A stretch of DNA of 64,000 nt from an uncultured Chryseobacterium sp. (GCA_913774355.1 CAJYGB010000035.1:85783-149782), one strand, 5' to 3'; numbered from the stretch's first letter, positions 27,464 through 36,445 are shown. Notes: generated by a model not told the origin, from the letters alone. Made by a program: numbers and translations.

Positions 27464-27906
27464 ATCACATCATAATCCAGTCGGTAATCGGTTTTATCTT
27501 TGGTCCAGCTTAATCTTAAGGTATAATTCCCCATTTTCAGGATCTGAGCGGGAATGATAAAAGATCGGTTCGCATCCAGTTGTACCGCTTTATGAACGTC
27601 GAGATTCTGGTCGTCGGTTCTGTTCAGTACGAATTTTACGGTAGTATTGGAGTTATTGTAATCTTGAGGGAAAGTAATTTTAATGCCGGATTTATCCTGG
27701 CTATATACCGGTTTTTCCTGTAGTTCATCGGCCCGTTTTTTAGCATCGATGACATCCTGGTATTTCAGCTCTTCTTCATAGTAATTGTCCGTTACCATCT
27801 CGGAGTTTTTCTGTCCGTTCGGGAAAAGAAACAGCATCGATAGAATAAATATAATAAATGCTGCTAAAGCGATAAATACGCCATGTCCCCAACTAAAATT
27901 TTTCAT
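27454..27906 (-). CDS. fixH: FixH-family protein
   Basis: 150 residues with one N-terminal helix (FIALAAFIIFILSMLFLF) and a periplasmic beta domain ending in LRLSWTKDKTDYRLDYDVIW, the FixH/CcoH pattern. FixH is needed for assembly or stability of cbb3-type oxidase. It lies between ccoG and the SafE-like gene, as in other Bacteroidota oxidase loci. Confidence 0.85.
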   Translation of the reverse strand: MKNFSWGHGVFIALAAFIIFILSMLFLFPNGQKNSEMVTDNYYEEELKYQDVIDAKKRADELQEKPVYSQDKSGIKITFPQDYNNSNTTVKFVLNRTDDQNLDVHKAVQLDANRSFIIPAQILKMGNYTLRLSWTKDKTDYRLDYDVIWK

Positions 27907-27929
27907 TTCTTTTCTTTGTTATGGATAAA

Positions 27930-27973
27930 AACCATCACGATGCAGTATTGGACCGTGAGGATTTCTGATGGTT
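27930..27973 (-). other. Inverted repeat across the ccoG stop codon
   Basis: AACCATCA (27930-27937) and TGATGGTT (27966-27973) form an 8-bp inverted repeat with a 28-base loop spanning the end of ccoG and the gap to fixH. It may be a processing or attenuation site; there is no strong U tract. Confidence 0.3.
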
Positions 27974-29426
27974 AAAACTGTAATTTAAAAGGACCTTCAA
28001 AATAGGTCTGGTAAGAATCGATCAGCTTGCCGTTCATGTCGTAGACTCCGATCGTAATGTTCTGCTTGGAAAGGTTCATTTCACTTTCAGGGAAGCTGAT
28101 ATTTACGGTTCCTTTAGTGATTTTATCCCTTTCCACCGGAATTTTGCTTGATCCGCTGTAAATGACCTCGCCGTGCTTAGGCTCAATCACTTTAATGGTC
28201 ACCAGTTTTTTATCATTCGTCTTATTGAGGAAGGTATAATTGTAGGTATTGGTAATTTTTCCATCCCTTACAAAGAAGGTGCTTCCTGCCGGCTTGATGA
28301 ACTTGGCTTCCATTTCCCCTCTGTTGTAGAGAAGATAGCCAAGGAATGCCGTTAAAAAGACTAGAATAAAGGCAAATCCTTTCATTCTTCCTGAAAACTT
28401 AAACTCGGTCTGCTTTTCAATTTCATTTTCCGTAGCATATCGGATAAGTCCTTTTGGTAAGCCTACTTTTTCCATCACTTCATCACAGGCATCAATACAG
28501 GCCGTGCAGTTGACACATTCCAGCTGTTGCCCGTCTCTGATGTCGATCCCGGTAGGGCAGACTACGACGCATTGGTGACAGTCGATACAGTCGCCTTTTC
28601 CAGCTGCTTTCCGGTCTTCGCCCTTTCTCCATTTCGCTCTGTTTTCCCCTCTTTTGAAATCGTAGAAAACATTTACCGTGTCTTTATCAATCAGTACACC
28701 CTGTAATCTTCCGTATGGGCAGACTAAAGTACAAACCTGCTCTCTGAACCAGGCAAATACAAAATAAAAGGCTGCCGTAAGAAGGACCATCACGATAAAA
28801 TTGGTAGGATGTGCAAACGGTCCTTCGGAAACGATACGGATCACTTCTTTATACCCCACGATATACATAAACATAAAGTGGGTGATGATTAAGGAGATAA
28901 AAATGTAGATTGTCCATTTCAGTCCTCTCTTCCAGATCTTTTCGGTATTCCATTCCTGTCGGTCGAGCTTCATCTGCTTGTTCCGGTCTCCCTCGATCGC
29001 ATATTCTATCTTACGGAAAATCATTTCTAGGAAAATTGTCTGAGGGCAGATCCACCCGCAGAAAATTCTGCCGAAAGCAATCGTAAATACAATGATGAAT
29101 ATCAGAGAGGCAATAGCTCCCAAAGTTAGGATGAAAAAATCCTGAGGATAGAAAGGCTGTCCGAAAATAAAGAACTCCCTGTCGATCACATTAAATAGGA
29201 TCAGCGGATTGCCATTGATTTTGATAAACGGTACCGCAAAATAAATCAGTAATAAAATATAGCTTACAATATGTCTATAGTTGGTAAATTTCCCTCTGGG
29301 TTTTCTGGGATATACCCATTTCCTCTTCCCGGACTGATCCATGGTGCCTATAGAATCTCTGTAAGTTTCAGGGTCCAGAACCTGGCCCTGTCCGCCGCGT
29401 GCTTCCGTTTCTTCTATGTTTGACAT
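27972..29426 (-). CDS. ccoG: Cytochrome c oxidase accessory protein CcoG (FixG-like)
   Basis: 484 residues, inner membrane, with about five helices and polyferredoxin-type cysteines: CGWICPQTIFLEM, VCTLVCPYGRLQG, and the pair CIDCHQCVVVCPTG / CVNCTACIDACDEV that bind two [4Fe-4S] clusters. The C-terminal 120 residues form an Ig-like FixG_C domain. CcoG is a copper-related assembly factor of cbb3 oxidase. It is separated from ccoP by 96 bases that hold a strong hairpin, so its expression may be uncoupled from the structural subunits. Confidence 0.94.
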   Translation of the reverse strand: MSNIEETEARGGQGQVLDPETYRDSIGTMDQSGKRKWVYPRKPRGKFTNYRHIVSYILLLIYFAVPFIKINGNPLILFNVIDREFFIFGQPFYPQDFFILTLGAIASLIFIIVFTIAFGRIFCGWICPQTIFLEMIFRKIEYAIEGDRNKQMKLDRQEWNTEKIWKRGLKWTIYIFISLIITHFMFMYIVGYKEVIRIVSEGPFAHPTNFIVMVLLTAAFYFVFAWFREQVCTLVCPYGRLQGVLIDKDTVNVFYDFKRGENRAKWRKGEDRKAAGKGDCIDCHQCVVVCPTGIDIRDGQQLECVNCTACIDACDEVMEKVGLPKGLIRYATENEIEKQTEFKFSGRMKGFAFILVFLTAFLGYLLYNRGEMEAKFIKPAGSTFFVRDGKITNTYNYTFLNKTNDKKLVTIKVIEPKHGEVIYSGSSKIPVERDKITKGTVNISFPESEMNLSKQNITIGVYDMNGKLIDSYQTYFEGPFKLQF

Positions 29427-29450
29427 TTGTAATAGTATTTAAAAAAAGAA

Positions 29451-29496
29451 AAACATAATTCGTTACTATTTTTTAATCTAATAACAAATTATGTTT
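29451..29496 (-). terminator. Terminator-like hairpin between ccoP and ccoG
   Basis: AAACATAATT (29451-29460) pairs with AATTATGTTT (29487-29496), continuing through GTTA/TAAC, with the two differing positions forming G-U pairs in the minus-strand transcript: a stem of about 17 bp. Downstream on the minus strand comes TTCTTTTTTT. This looks like an intrinsic terminator or attenuator inside the cbb3 cluster. Confidence 0.7.
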
Positions 29497-29522
29497 CTCA
29501 TATGCTTAATTTTTATTTAAAA

Positions 29523-30404
29523 TTATTCTTTTTCCCAATGCGCTTCAGTTCCCTGAGGAGCTGCACCGCCCTGAGCTTCTGTTACCGGAGGTAATTCCTG
29601 GTTGATGTGGTATACATACGCTGCAATCTTTTCGATTTCAGCTCCGGAAACTTCTCCGTTTTTACCGAAGGCTCTCATCGCAGGATTGTTAGGAGAACCG
29701 TTCCAGTCCATATGGAATACGTTTTTAAATAACGTTTTCTCCGGCTGGTTGATCCAGTATTTGTCGGTAAGGTTTGGTCCGATACCGCCACCACCATCTT
29801 CCTTGTGACAAGAGGCACAGTTGGTTTTAAACAATTCCTTCCCTTCTGCAATATTATCTGCTGAATATTTAGCGGTTTCAATCGTTACAGGAGGTTGTGA
29901 CTTGCTGTATATTTCAATCGCTGCAATCTGCTCTTTATATTCCTGCTCGTATTCGTTGATCGGGTGAGCAAAATCGGTGAAAGAGTAGGCTGCTACATAA
30001 AGAATACAAAAAGCGGTCCCAAAGTAGAACAGGCCTACCCACCATTTCGGCAATTGGTTATCCAATTCCATGATTCCGTCGAAACCATGGTCAATAAGAA
30101 TATCCTTTTCCTCAGCTGCAGACTGCTTCTTGAATGCTGCGTTGTATAATCTTTTAAAATACGGTACTTTTTTCTCAGCCAGATAAGCTGCCTTTTCTTC
30201 AGGAGATAATTTCTTGAACTTGTTGTTTTCAACAAGATCTCCGATCGCTCCTTGAATGTACGCCAGAATTCCTGCAATAATTACCGTTCCCCAGAAATAA
30301 GGAGAACTTAAGAACGCATAACTTTGTACGAACAAATAATAAAAAATAGTTAAAAGTACGATTATGATGAGTATGTTGATAACAACCGGTGTTCTTTGTT
30401 TCAT
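29523..30404 (-). CDS. ccoP: cbb3-type cytochrome c oxidase subunit III (mono-haem CcoP)
   Basis: 293 residues. Two helices near the N-terminus (INILIIIVLLTIFYYLFV and FWGTVIIAGILAYI), a charged loop, a third helix starting at the CcoP-typical PKWWVGLFYFGTAFC, then one cytochrome c domain with CASCHKEDGG and the axial Met in NNPAMRAFG. Proteobacterial CcoP has two c-type haems; only one CxxCH is present here, as is usual in Bacteroidota. It passes electrons from periplasmic cytochrome to the CcoN/O core. Eight bases separate it from ccoQ. Confidence 0.93.
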   Translation of the reverse strand: MKQRTPVVINILIIIVLLTIFYYLFVQSYAFLSSPYFWGTVIIAGILAYIQGAIGDLVENNKFKKLSPEEKAAYLAEKKVPYFKRLYNAAFKKQSAAEEKDILIDHGFDGIMELDNQLPKWWVGLFYFGTAFCILYVAAYSFTDFAHPINEYEQEYKEQIAAIEIYSKSQPPVTIETAKYSADNIAEGKELFKTNCASCHKEDGGGGIGPNLTDKYWINQPEKTLFKNVFHMDWNGSPNNPAMRAFGKNGEVSGAEIEKIAAYVYHINQELPPVTEAQGGAAPQGTEAHWEKE

Positions 30405-30411
30405 AATAAAT

Positions 30412-30612
30412 TTAATTTTTTAGATTAAAATCGTCATCCTGATCATCCTGCAGAGGCGCTTCCTCTTCTTCCTTGTAATATTTTTTAGGCTTGCTAAAAA
30501 CATAGATCACTAAAGAAATGAAGAACAGCAGAAAGAAAATCAGAGCCAAGGTCTGGTAAAAACCAGCGTTGTCGGTATTGGATAAGATGTCTTTAAAATT
30601 CTGCGGGATCAT
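30412..30612 (-). CDS. ccoQ: Small cbb3 oxidase subunit CcoQ
   Basis: 66 residues: one membrane helix (LALIFFLLFFISLVIYVFS) followed by KPKKYYKEEEEA and an acidic tail. Size, topology and position between ccoNO and ccoP identify it as CcoQ, a stability factor of the oxidase. Confidence 0.88.
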   Translation of the reverse strand: MIPQNFKDILSNTDNAGFYQTLALIFFLLFFISLVIYVFSKPKKYYKEEEEAPLQDDQDDDFNLKN

Positions 30613-30629
30613 GATGTGAACCTTTAATA

Positions 30630-32888
30630 TTAGTTATTACTTGCTGTTTTAATTTCAGTTGTCTTGATATCCGTTCCTAATCTCTGAAGATAAGAGATCA
30701 GTGCTACCACTTCTTTCTTCTCCAGTTCTCCTTTAGGCTTTTGTGCATAAGCCTTTTTCAAATCCGGTGCTTCAGACATGATGTCTCTTACGATTTTGGA
30801 AGCCTGGTTGTTAGCCCATGAGTTAGCAGAGTCGATTTCAGCTTTGGTATAAGGTACTTCAAAAGCACTCTTCATCAGCTTCATTTTGTCTACCATCTTA
30901 GATCGGTCCAGATCGGTAGCGATCAGCCAAGGGTAACGAGGCATGATAGAACCTGCGGAAGTGGATCTAGGGTTATACATGTGCTTATAATGCCAGGAAC
31001 TTGGGTTTTTACCTCCTTCTCTATGTAAATCCGGTCCGGTTCTTTTTGATCCCCAAAGGAAAGGTCTGTCGTAAACGAATTCCCCTGCTTTGGAATACTG
31101 CCCGTTCTTACCGTTGAATCTTACGATCTCATCTCTGAATGGTCTTACCATCTGTGAGTGACAGGCGTTACATCCTTCTCTGATATAAATATCTCTACCT
31201 TCCAGTTCAAGAGGTGAATAAGGTTTTACTGCTGAAATCGTCGGTACACTTTTCTTAAGGGAAAGGGTAGGGATAATTTCCACCATACTACCGATAGATA
31301 TTGTTAGTAAGGATAAAATACCCATCAACACAGGAGTTCTTTCCAGCCAAAGGTGGGTTCCTTCTCCCTCTTTACGTTTTTTGCTGATGTTAGCCAAAGC
31401 AGGTGCTTCTGCCGGTACATCTTTCTGGAATGATCCTTTTCTTACCGTTGCTACCAGGTTTACAACCATCAGGATAGCTCCTGAAAGGTAGAACAATCCT
31501 CCTACAAATCTCATTTTAAAGTAAGGAATGATTGCTGTTACAGTGTCCAGCCAGTTTTTCCAAACCAATGTTCCGTCCGGGTTGAACTGCTTCCACATTA
31601 ACCCTTGCGTAAAACCTGAAATATACATCGGTACCGCATAGAAAATGATACCCAAAGTACCTAACCAGAAATGCCAGTTAGCCAGTTTCACAGAATATAA
31701 TTTCGTTCTCCAAAGAATTGGGATCAGATAATAGATTACCCCGAATGCCATGAAACCATTCCATCCAAGGGCACCTAAGTGTACGTGTCCGATAACCCAG
31801 TCTGTAAAGTGACCGATTTTATTGATGTTTTTTGTTGCCAATAATGGTCCTTCAAACGTTGCCATCCCATAACAAGTTACAGCTACAACGAAAAATTTAA
31901 GAATAGGATTTTCCCTTACTTTATCCCAGGCACCTCTTAAGGTAAGAAGTCCGTTCAGCATTCCTCCCCATGACGGTGCGATCAGCATGATCGAAAATCC
32001 TGTTCCTACAGCCTGAGCCCAGGCCGGAAGAGCAGTATACTGAAGGTGGTGAGGGCCAGCCCAGATGTACACGAAGATCAAAGACCAGAAGTGAATGATC
32101 GATAATTTATAAGAGAATACAGGTCTGTCTGCTGCTTTCGGTAAGAAATAATACATCAGACCAAGTACCGGCGTTGTAAGAACGAATGCTACGGCATTGT
32201 GTCCGTACCACCATTGTACGATAGCGTCTTTTACCCCTGCATAAGCTGAATAAGACTTCCATCCTGTAAAAGAAAGAGGCACCTCAAGGTTGTTGAAGAT
32301 GTGCAGCATCGCTACTGCAATCCATGTACCTACATAGAACCAGATCGCTACGTAAAGGTGTCTTACCCTTCTTTTGGCAATAGTCAGGAACATATTCGCT
32401 CCGAAAATGATCCATGAGAAGGCGATCAGAATATCGATTGGCCATTCGTGCTCTGCGTATTCTTTGGAAGTGTTAATTCCCATGAAGAACGTTACGTACG
32501 TTACAAGGATCATAATCTGCCATGTCCAGAAATGGATCCAGGATAAGGTATCGCTGTACATTCTTGTTTTTAATAATCTCTGTAAAGAGTAGTACACCCC
32601 TACATAAACCACATTCATTACGAATGCAAAAATTACAGTGGTCGTGTGCAACATCCTGATTCTTCCGAACCCGAATGCACCATGCGTTTTTATCAATCCG
32701 TCGATACCGCCACCTAAACTTTTAATGGTAGTATCATCAGTTCCGAAAATAAATTCCGGAAGCTCAGGATAGAAAAGCATCAATGCCGCCGTAAGCCCGA
32801 ATAAAAACCCTATGATCCCGAAAGCTACGGTCGCATAGAGGAATGCCCGGACAATACTGTTGTCATAACTAAACTTTTGTGTTTCCAT
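30630..32888 (-). CDS. ccoNO: Fused cbb3-type oxidase subunits I and II (CcoN-CcoO)
   Basis: 752 residues, a fusion of the two core subunits. The first 480 or so residues are CcoN: 12 helices with haem/CuB histidines in WWYGHNAVAFVLTTP, AGPHHLQYTALPAW and IGHVHLGALGWNGF. After a linker (VRKGSFQKDVPAEAPA) comes the CcoO part: one helix (MGILSLLTISIGSMVEIIPT) and a c-type cytochrome with CNACHSQMVRPF, then PRSTSAGSIMPRYPWL supplying the Met ligand. Separate genes are the rule in Proteobacteria; the fusion is a known Bacteroidota arrangement. It reduces oxygen to water with high affinity and pumps protons. Confidence 0.96.
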   Translation of the reverse strand: METQKFSYDNSIVRAFLYATVAFGIIGFLFGLTAALMLFYPELPEFIFGTDDTTIKSLGGGIDGLIKTHGAFGFGRIRMLHTTTVIFAFVMNVVYVGVYYSLQRLLKTRMYSDTLSWIHFWTWQIMILVTYVTFFMGINTSKEYAEHEWPIDILIAFSWIIFGANMFLTIAKRRVRHLYVAIWFYVGTWIAVAMLHIFNNLEVPLSFTGWKSYSAYAGVKDAIVQWWYGHNAVAFVLTTPVLGLMYYFLPKAADRPVFSYKLSIIHFWSLIFVYIWAGPHHLQYTALPAWAQAVGTGFSIMLIAPSWGGMLNGLLTLRGAWDKVRENPILKFFVVAVTCYGMATFEGPLLATKNINKIGHFTDWVIGHVHLGALGWNGFMAFGVIYYLIPILWRTKLYSVKLANWHFWLGTLGIIFYAVPMYISGFTQGLMWKQFNPDGTLVWKNWLDTVTAIIPYFKMRFVGGLFYLSGAILMVVNLVATVRKGSFQKDVPAEAPALANISKKRKEGEGTHLWLERTPVLMGILSLLTISIGSMVEIIPTLSLKKSVPTISAVKPYSPLELEGRDIYIREGCNACHSQMVRPFRDEIVRFNGKNGQYSKAGEFVYDRPFLWGSKRTGPDLHREGGKNPSSWHYKHMYNPRSTSAGSIMPRYPWLIATDLDRSKMVDKMKLMKSAFEVPYTKAEIDSANSWANNQASKIVRDIMSEAPDLKKAYAQKPKGELEKKEVVALISYLQRLGTDIKTTEIKTASNN

Positions 32889-32893
32889 ATCAA

Positions 32894-33118
32894 CTATTCA
32901 CTTTTATCTTCAATTTTATTATTTTCTCCTTTTTCTTTCGTGTCTTCTTTGTCGTCGGATTCTTCCTTTTCCTTGATTTCATCGGAGTCGAACAGAATTC
33001 TTACAGCAGGGGATTCATCATCCTCAAACTGCCCTTTTCTCGCGTAGATAATAAACACGACCAGGAAAACAGCAGCTAAAGAAACACTGCAAAGGATCAT
33101 TAAATACAGAATATCCAT
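32894..33118 (-). CDS. ccoS: cbb3 oxidase maturation protein CcoS
   Basis: 74 residues: an N-terminal helix (LYLMILCSVSLAAVFLVVFI), the CcoS-typical ARKGQFEDDESPAVRIL block, and a highly charged tail longer than in proteobacterial CcoS. CcoS is required for cofactor insertion. It is first in the structural operon, 5 bases ahead of ccoNO, and has its own promoter-like sequence. Confidence 0.9.
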   Translation of the reverse strand: MDILYLMILCSVSLAAVFLVVFIIYARKGQFEDDESPAVRILFDSDEIKEKEESDDKEDTKEKGENNKIEDKSE

Positions 33119-33125
33119 TAGACAA

Positions 33126-33153
33126 CAAAATTAACCTATTTTCGGGGTTCAAA
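33126..33153 (-). promoter_or_regulatory. Promoter-like sequence of the ccoS-ccoNOQP operon
   Basis: On the minus strand a TTTG is followed after 16 bases by TAATTTTG, an exact TAnnTTTG, which ends 7 bases before the ccoS ATG. The spacing is at the short end for Bacteroidota promoters. If used, the leader would be only a few bases. Confidence 0.45.
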
Positions 33154-33227
33154 TTTAATGAAAAATAATGACTTTCATCACGAAATACGGGTTTTGGATA
33201 ATTTAAAATCAGTCTAAATAAGCCTGT

Positions 33228-35609
33228 TTATGCCTGGTTTTTGAAATATTTTCTGCCAAGAATCCAGGTTGAAAGTGTCGTAAATGAAACTACCGTAATC
33301 GAACTTGCCGGCATGATCAAAGCGGCAAAAAGAGGATGCATATGACCTGTAACTGCGTAACTTAAACCGACGATATTGTAAAGAAAACTAATTATAAATG
33401 TGATTTTCACAATCTTGATCGAACCTTTGCATACATTCAGGTAGCGATCCAGCGTTACTACTTTTTCACCGTTCATAATCACATCTGAAGATGGGGTAAA
33501 ACTGTTGGAATCATCGGCAATTGCAATTCCCACATTACTCTGTTTCAGCGCACCTGCATCGTTTAGTCCATCGCCGAGCATAACGACTTTCATATTTTGA
33601 CTCTGAAGATTCTGGATGTAGTTCAGTTTATCCTCAGGATTTTGGTTGAATGCCATGGATTTGTAGTTCGGAATCAGTTCTTTAAGCTGATCTTCCTCCG
33701 AAGAATTGTCGCCGCTCAGAATATAAACTTTATAATTTGTCAGCTTTCTGAAAAGGTCTTTCAGGTTCTCACGGTATTCATTTTTAAAGATAAATTTTCC
33801 TAAAAACTCATTATTCTTACTCACATATACGGCAGTCTCAAGGTTTTTGGATTCCTGATTGTTGTATTTTGCCGATCCGATTTTGTAAATATTTCCTCTT
33901 ACGCTTGCCTCATACCCCTTTCCTGAAATCTCCCTGAAATGTTCCGCCGGGAAATATTCATCCTTAACCTCGATGAATTCATACAGCGATTTGGAAAGCG
34001 GATGGTTGGAATTTTTAAGCAGGGTCTTGATATTCAATGAATCAAATTCTGAAATCTCAGCACCTTCATATCTTATATTTGACTTTTTGCGGTGGGTGAT
34101 GGTTCCTGTCTTGTCAAAAACAATCGTATCCAGTTTTGCAATTTTCTCAATCGTTAAGGTATCTTTTACATAGAATTTATTCCTGCCTAAAATCCTCATA
34201 ATGTGACCGAACGTGAACGGAGCCGAAAGCGCAAGCGCACAAGGGCACGCAATGATCAGGATGGCGGAAATAACCTGGAACATTTTCTCCATATCAACTG
34301 TTGCCCAGTAAATTCCAGCAACAAGGGCAATGCCTAAAATTATGAATGTGAAATATTTACTGATGGTGTTCGTCAATGTATCCAGTCCGGTCTCGTGCTT
34401 TTTAAAGGCTTCTTTGTTCCACAGTTGTGTCAGGTAACTCTGATCTACATCCTTAATTACTTCCAGTTCCAGCGAAGAGCCGATCTGCTTGCCTCCGGCG
34501 AAGATCTTATCACCCGGCTGTTTGCTGATGCTTTCGCTTTCCCCCGTGATAAAACTGTTGTCGATGTTTCCTTCTCCGCTGATCAGAATAGCGTCCACCG
34601 GAATGATTTCCTGGTTTCTCACTAAAATCCGGTCTCCAACCTTAACATCTGAAAGCAAAATATTTTCCTGCTTCCCTTCAAAATCAACCTTCGTTACGGC
34701 AATAGGGTAAAACGATTTGTAATCCCGGTCGTACGAAAGCGCGTTGTAAGTCCTCTTCTGGAAAATCTTACCCAGGAGCATGAAGAACAGAAGTCCGCAG
34801 AGTGTATCAAAATAGCCCGGACCGTAATTGGTCGCCACTTCGTACAGACTTCGTCCGAAAAGAACGATAATTCCCAGCACAATCGGAACGTCGATATTCA
34901 CGATCCTGTTTTTAAGGCCGTACCAGGCCGATTTATAATAATCCGATGCGGAATAGACCACCACTGGAATCGCCAGTAAACACATCAGAGCCCTGAAAAG
35001 CCCTTTGTAATGTTCCATCCAGTAATCTTCGCCGCCGATGTATTCCGGAAATGCCAGAAACATTCCGTTTCCGAAGGCAAAAGCGGCTATGGCAAACTTT
35101 ACCAGCAGCGATTTGTCAAGATGTTCCACATTTTTGTCCGCTGTTTCAAGGCTAATGACCGGCTTGTAACCTAAATTGGTTAAAAAGTTAGCTAATTCGC
35201 TTAATTTAAGTTCGTTATGGTTAAAAGAAATTTGTAAGGTCTTTCTGGTGAAGTTAACCTGGGAATATTTAATGCTCTTGTTCAAAGTATGCAGGCTTTC
35301 CAGCAGCCAGATACACGACGAACAGTGAATGACGGGAATCTTGAAAGTCACTAAACTTGTACCTCCTTCCGAAAAATCCGTTACCTTATCGAAAATTTCC
35401 TGAGCATCAAGATATTCAAACTGTGATGAGCTTTCATCCGGCCGGATGCCTGCCCTCTTGTTTAATTCGTAAAAATTACTTAAATTGTTGGTATTCAGAA
35501 TTTCGTAAACAGACTTACAACCATTGCAGCAGAAAGTCTTTTCATCAAACAGAATTCTTTCCTTTTCGATCTCTTGACCACAATGAAAACAGTTCTCGCT
35601 CACCTCCAT
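33228..35609 (-). CDS. ccoI: Copper-translocating P-type ATPase of the cbb3 locus (CcoI/FixI)
   Basis: 793 residues. The N-terminus has a cysteine-rich metal-binding motif (CFHCGQEIEKERI, then CCNGCKSVYEIL) and a ferredoxin-like HMA domain with CSSCIWLLE at about residue 97. Eight membrane helices follow, with the transport motif ACPCALALSAP, the phosphorylation motif DKTGTITHR, and the hinge GDGLNDAGALKQSNVGIA. This is the P1B ATPase that supplies copper for cbb3 assembly. Unlike the usual distal position, it precedes ccoS and is divergent from the Crp/Fnr-family gene. Confidence 0.95.
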   Translation of the reverse strand: MEVSENCFHCGQEIEKERILFDEKTFCCNGCKSVYEILNTNNLSNFYELNKRAGIRPDESSSQFEYLDAQEIFDKVTDFSEGGTSLVTFKIPVIHCSSCIWLLESLHTLNKSIKYSQVNFTRKTLQISFNHNELKLSELANFLTNLGYKPVISLETADKNVEHLDKSLLVKFAIAAFAFGNGMFLAFPEYIGGEDYWMEHYKGLFRALMCLLAIPVVVYSASDYYKSAWYGLKNRIVNIDVPIVLGIIVLFGRSLYEVATNYGPGYFDTLCGLLFFMLLGKIFQKRTYNALSYDRDYKSFYPIAVTKVDFEGKQENILLSDVKVGDRILVRNQEIIPVDAILISGEGNIDNSFITGESESISKQPGDKIFAGGKQIGSSLELEVIKDVDQSYLTQLWNKEAFKKHETGLDTLTNTISKYFTFIILGIALVAGIYWATVDMEKMFQVISAILIIACPCALALSAPFTFGHIMRILGRNKFYVKDTLTIEKIAKLDTIVFDKTGTITHRKKSNIRYEGAEISEFDSLNIKTLLKNSNHPLSKSLYEFIEVKDEYFPAEHFREISGKGYEASVRGNIYKIGSAKYNNQESKNLETAVYVSKNNEFLGKFIFKNEYRENLKDLFRKLTNYKVYILSGDNSSEEDQLKELIPNYKSMAFNQNPEDKLNYIQNLQSQNMKVVMLGDGLNDAGALKQSNVGIAIADDSNSFTPSSDVIMNGEKVVTLDRYLNVCKGSIKIVKITFIISFLYNIVGLSYAVTGHMHPLFAALIMPASSITVVSFTTLSTWILGRKYFKNQA

Positions 35610-35623
35610 AAATTATTGAACTA

Positions 35624-35631
35624 CAAAATTA
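35624..35631 (-). promoter_or_regulatory. -7 element of ccoI
   Basis: The minus strand reads TAATTTTG, an exact TAnnTTTG, 14 bases upstream of the ccoI ATG. It lies within the 83-base divergent spacer shared with the regulator gene. Confidence 0.45.
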
Positions 35632-35642
35632 TAACAATTTTT

Positions 35643-35674
35643 TTTGTTTATCGGATTAAAAAGTTCTATTTTTG
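35643..35674 (+). promoter_or_regulatory. Promoter of the Crp/Fnr-family regulator
   Basis: TTTG (35643-35646), a 20-base spacer, then TATTTTTG (35667-35674): a good match to the Bacteroidota promoter in both elements and spacing. Transcription would begin near 35680, which favours the second ATG (35693) as the start codon. Confidence 0.6.
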
Positions 35675-35692
35675 TGATAAATGTCATATAGA

Positions 35693-36406
35693 ATGTCGCA
35701 GGAACAACAGATTGCAATTGAAGAGAGATTTGCCAGAGTTTTTAGTGATAAATCGTTTAAGGAAAGACTTTCCAGCGCCGATTTTGAAAAATATATCAAT
35801 GGTAAAAAGAAATTTTCTTTTCAGAAGCATGATACTATTTTCGAGGACGGCGAAACACCGAAAGGCGTTTTTGTATTGGAAAAAGGGGCAGCTAAGCTTT
35901 CCAAATCAGGAGCTTTCGGAAAAGACCAGATTTTACGGTTCATCAAAGAGGGCGATATCATCGGTTACCGCTCTTTGCTTTGCGGTGAAAATTTCCAGGC
36001 CAAAGCCGAAGCGATGACCGATATCGAAGCGACTTTTTTACCGGCCGACATTTTTATGTATCTTCTGGAAGTAGATCCTCAGCTTTCTTTTGTAATGCTT
36101 CAGAAAATCGCCTACGAGCTGGGAGAATCTTCCAACACCATCACTTTCCTGGCACAGAAAACCGTCCGCGAAAGACTCGCTGAAATTTTATTGCTTTTAG
36201 AGCAGAAATTAGGTGTTGATCCGGAAGGCTTCATCAAAATTTCTTTGACAAGAGAAGAAATTGCCAACATCATCGGGACGGCTACCGAAAGTGCCATCCG
36301 TCTGATCTCCGAATTCAAAGGTGACCAGCTCATCGAAGTAGACGGGCGGAACATCAAAATTCTCAACCACGACAAATTAATGAAACTCGGTCACGTAGTT
36401 TTATAA
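35693..36406 (+). CDS. Crp/Fnr-family transcription regulator
   Basis: 237 residues from the ATG at 35693. An ATG four codons upstream (35681) is in frame but coincides with the predicted transcription start. A cyclic-nucleotide-binding-like beta-barrel spans about 35-120 (FSFQKHDTIFEDGETPKGVF), then a dimer helix and a C-terminal Crp-type helix-turn-helix (LTREEIANIIGTATESAIRL). The FNR iron-sulfur cysteines are absent: only one Cys is present (LLCGEN), so direct oxygen sensing by a cluster is unlikely. Its position facing ccoI suggests control of the cbb3 genes. Ends at a clean terminator. Confidence 0.9.
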   Translation: MSQEQQIAIEERFARVFSDKSFKERLSSADFEKYINGKKKFSFQKHDTIFEDGETPKGVFVLEKGAAKLSKSGAFGKDQILRFIKEGDIIGYRSLLCGENFQAKAEAMTDIEATFLPADIFMYLLEVDPQLSFVMLQKIAYELGESSNTITFLAQKTVRERLAEILLLLEQKLGVDPEGFIKISLTREEIANIIGTATESAIRLISEFKGDQLIEVDGRNIKILNHDKLMKLGHVVL

Positions 36407-36421
36407 ATCATACAAAACTTT

Positions 36422-36445
36422 AAGTCGGCTCAGTGCCGACTTTTT
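36422..36445 (+). terminator. Terminator of the regulator gene
   Basis: AAGTCGGC / GCCGACTT with a 5-base loop and TTTTT after it, 16 bases past the stop. Confidence 0.88.

Noticed and set aside
33119-33227. An FNR-type operator (TTGATnnnnATCAA) ahead of the cbb3 operon
   Set aside because: I searched by eye and found only TTTC-N5-GAAA near 33173, which is too short and common to call an operator.
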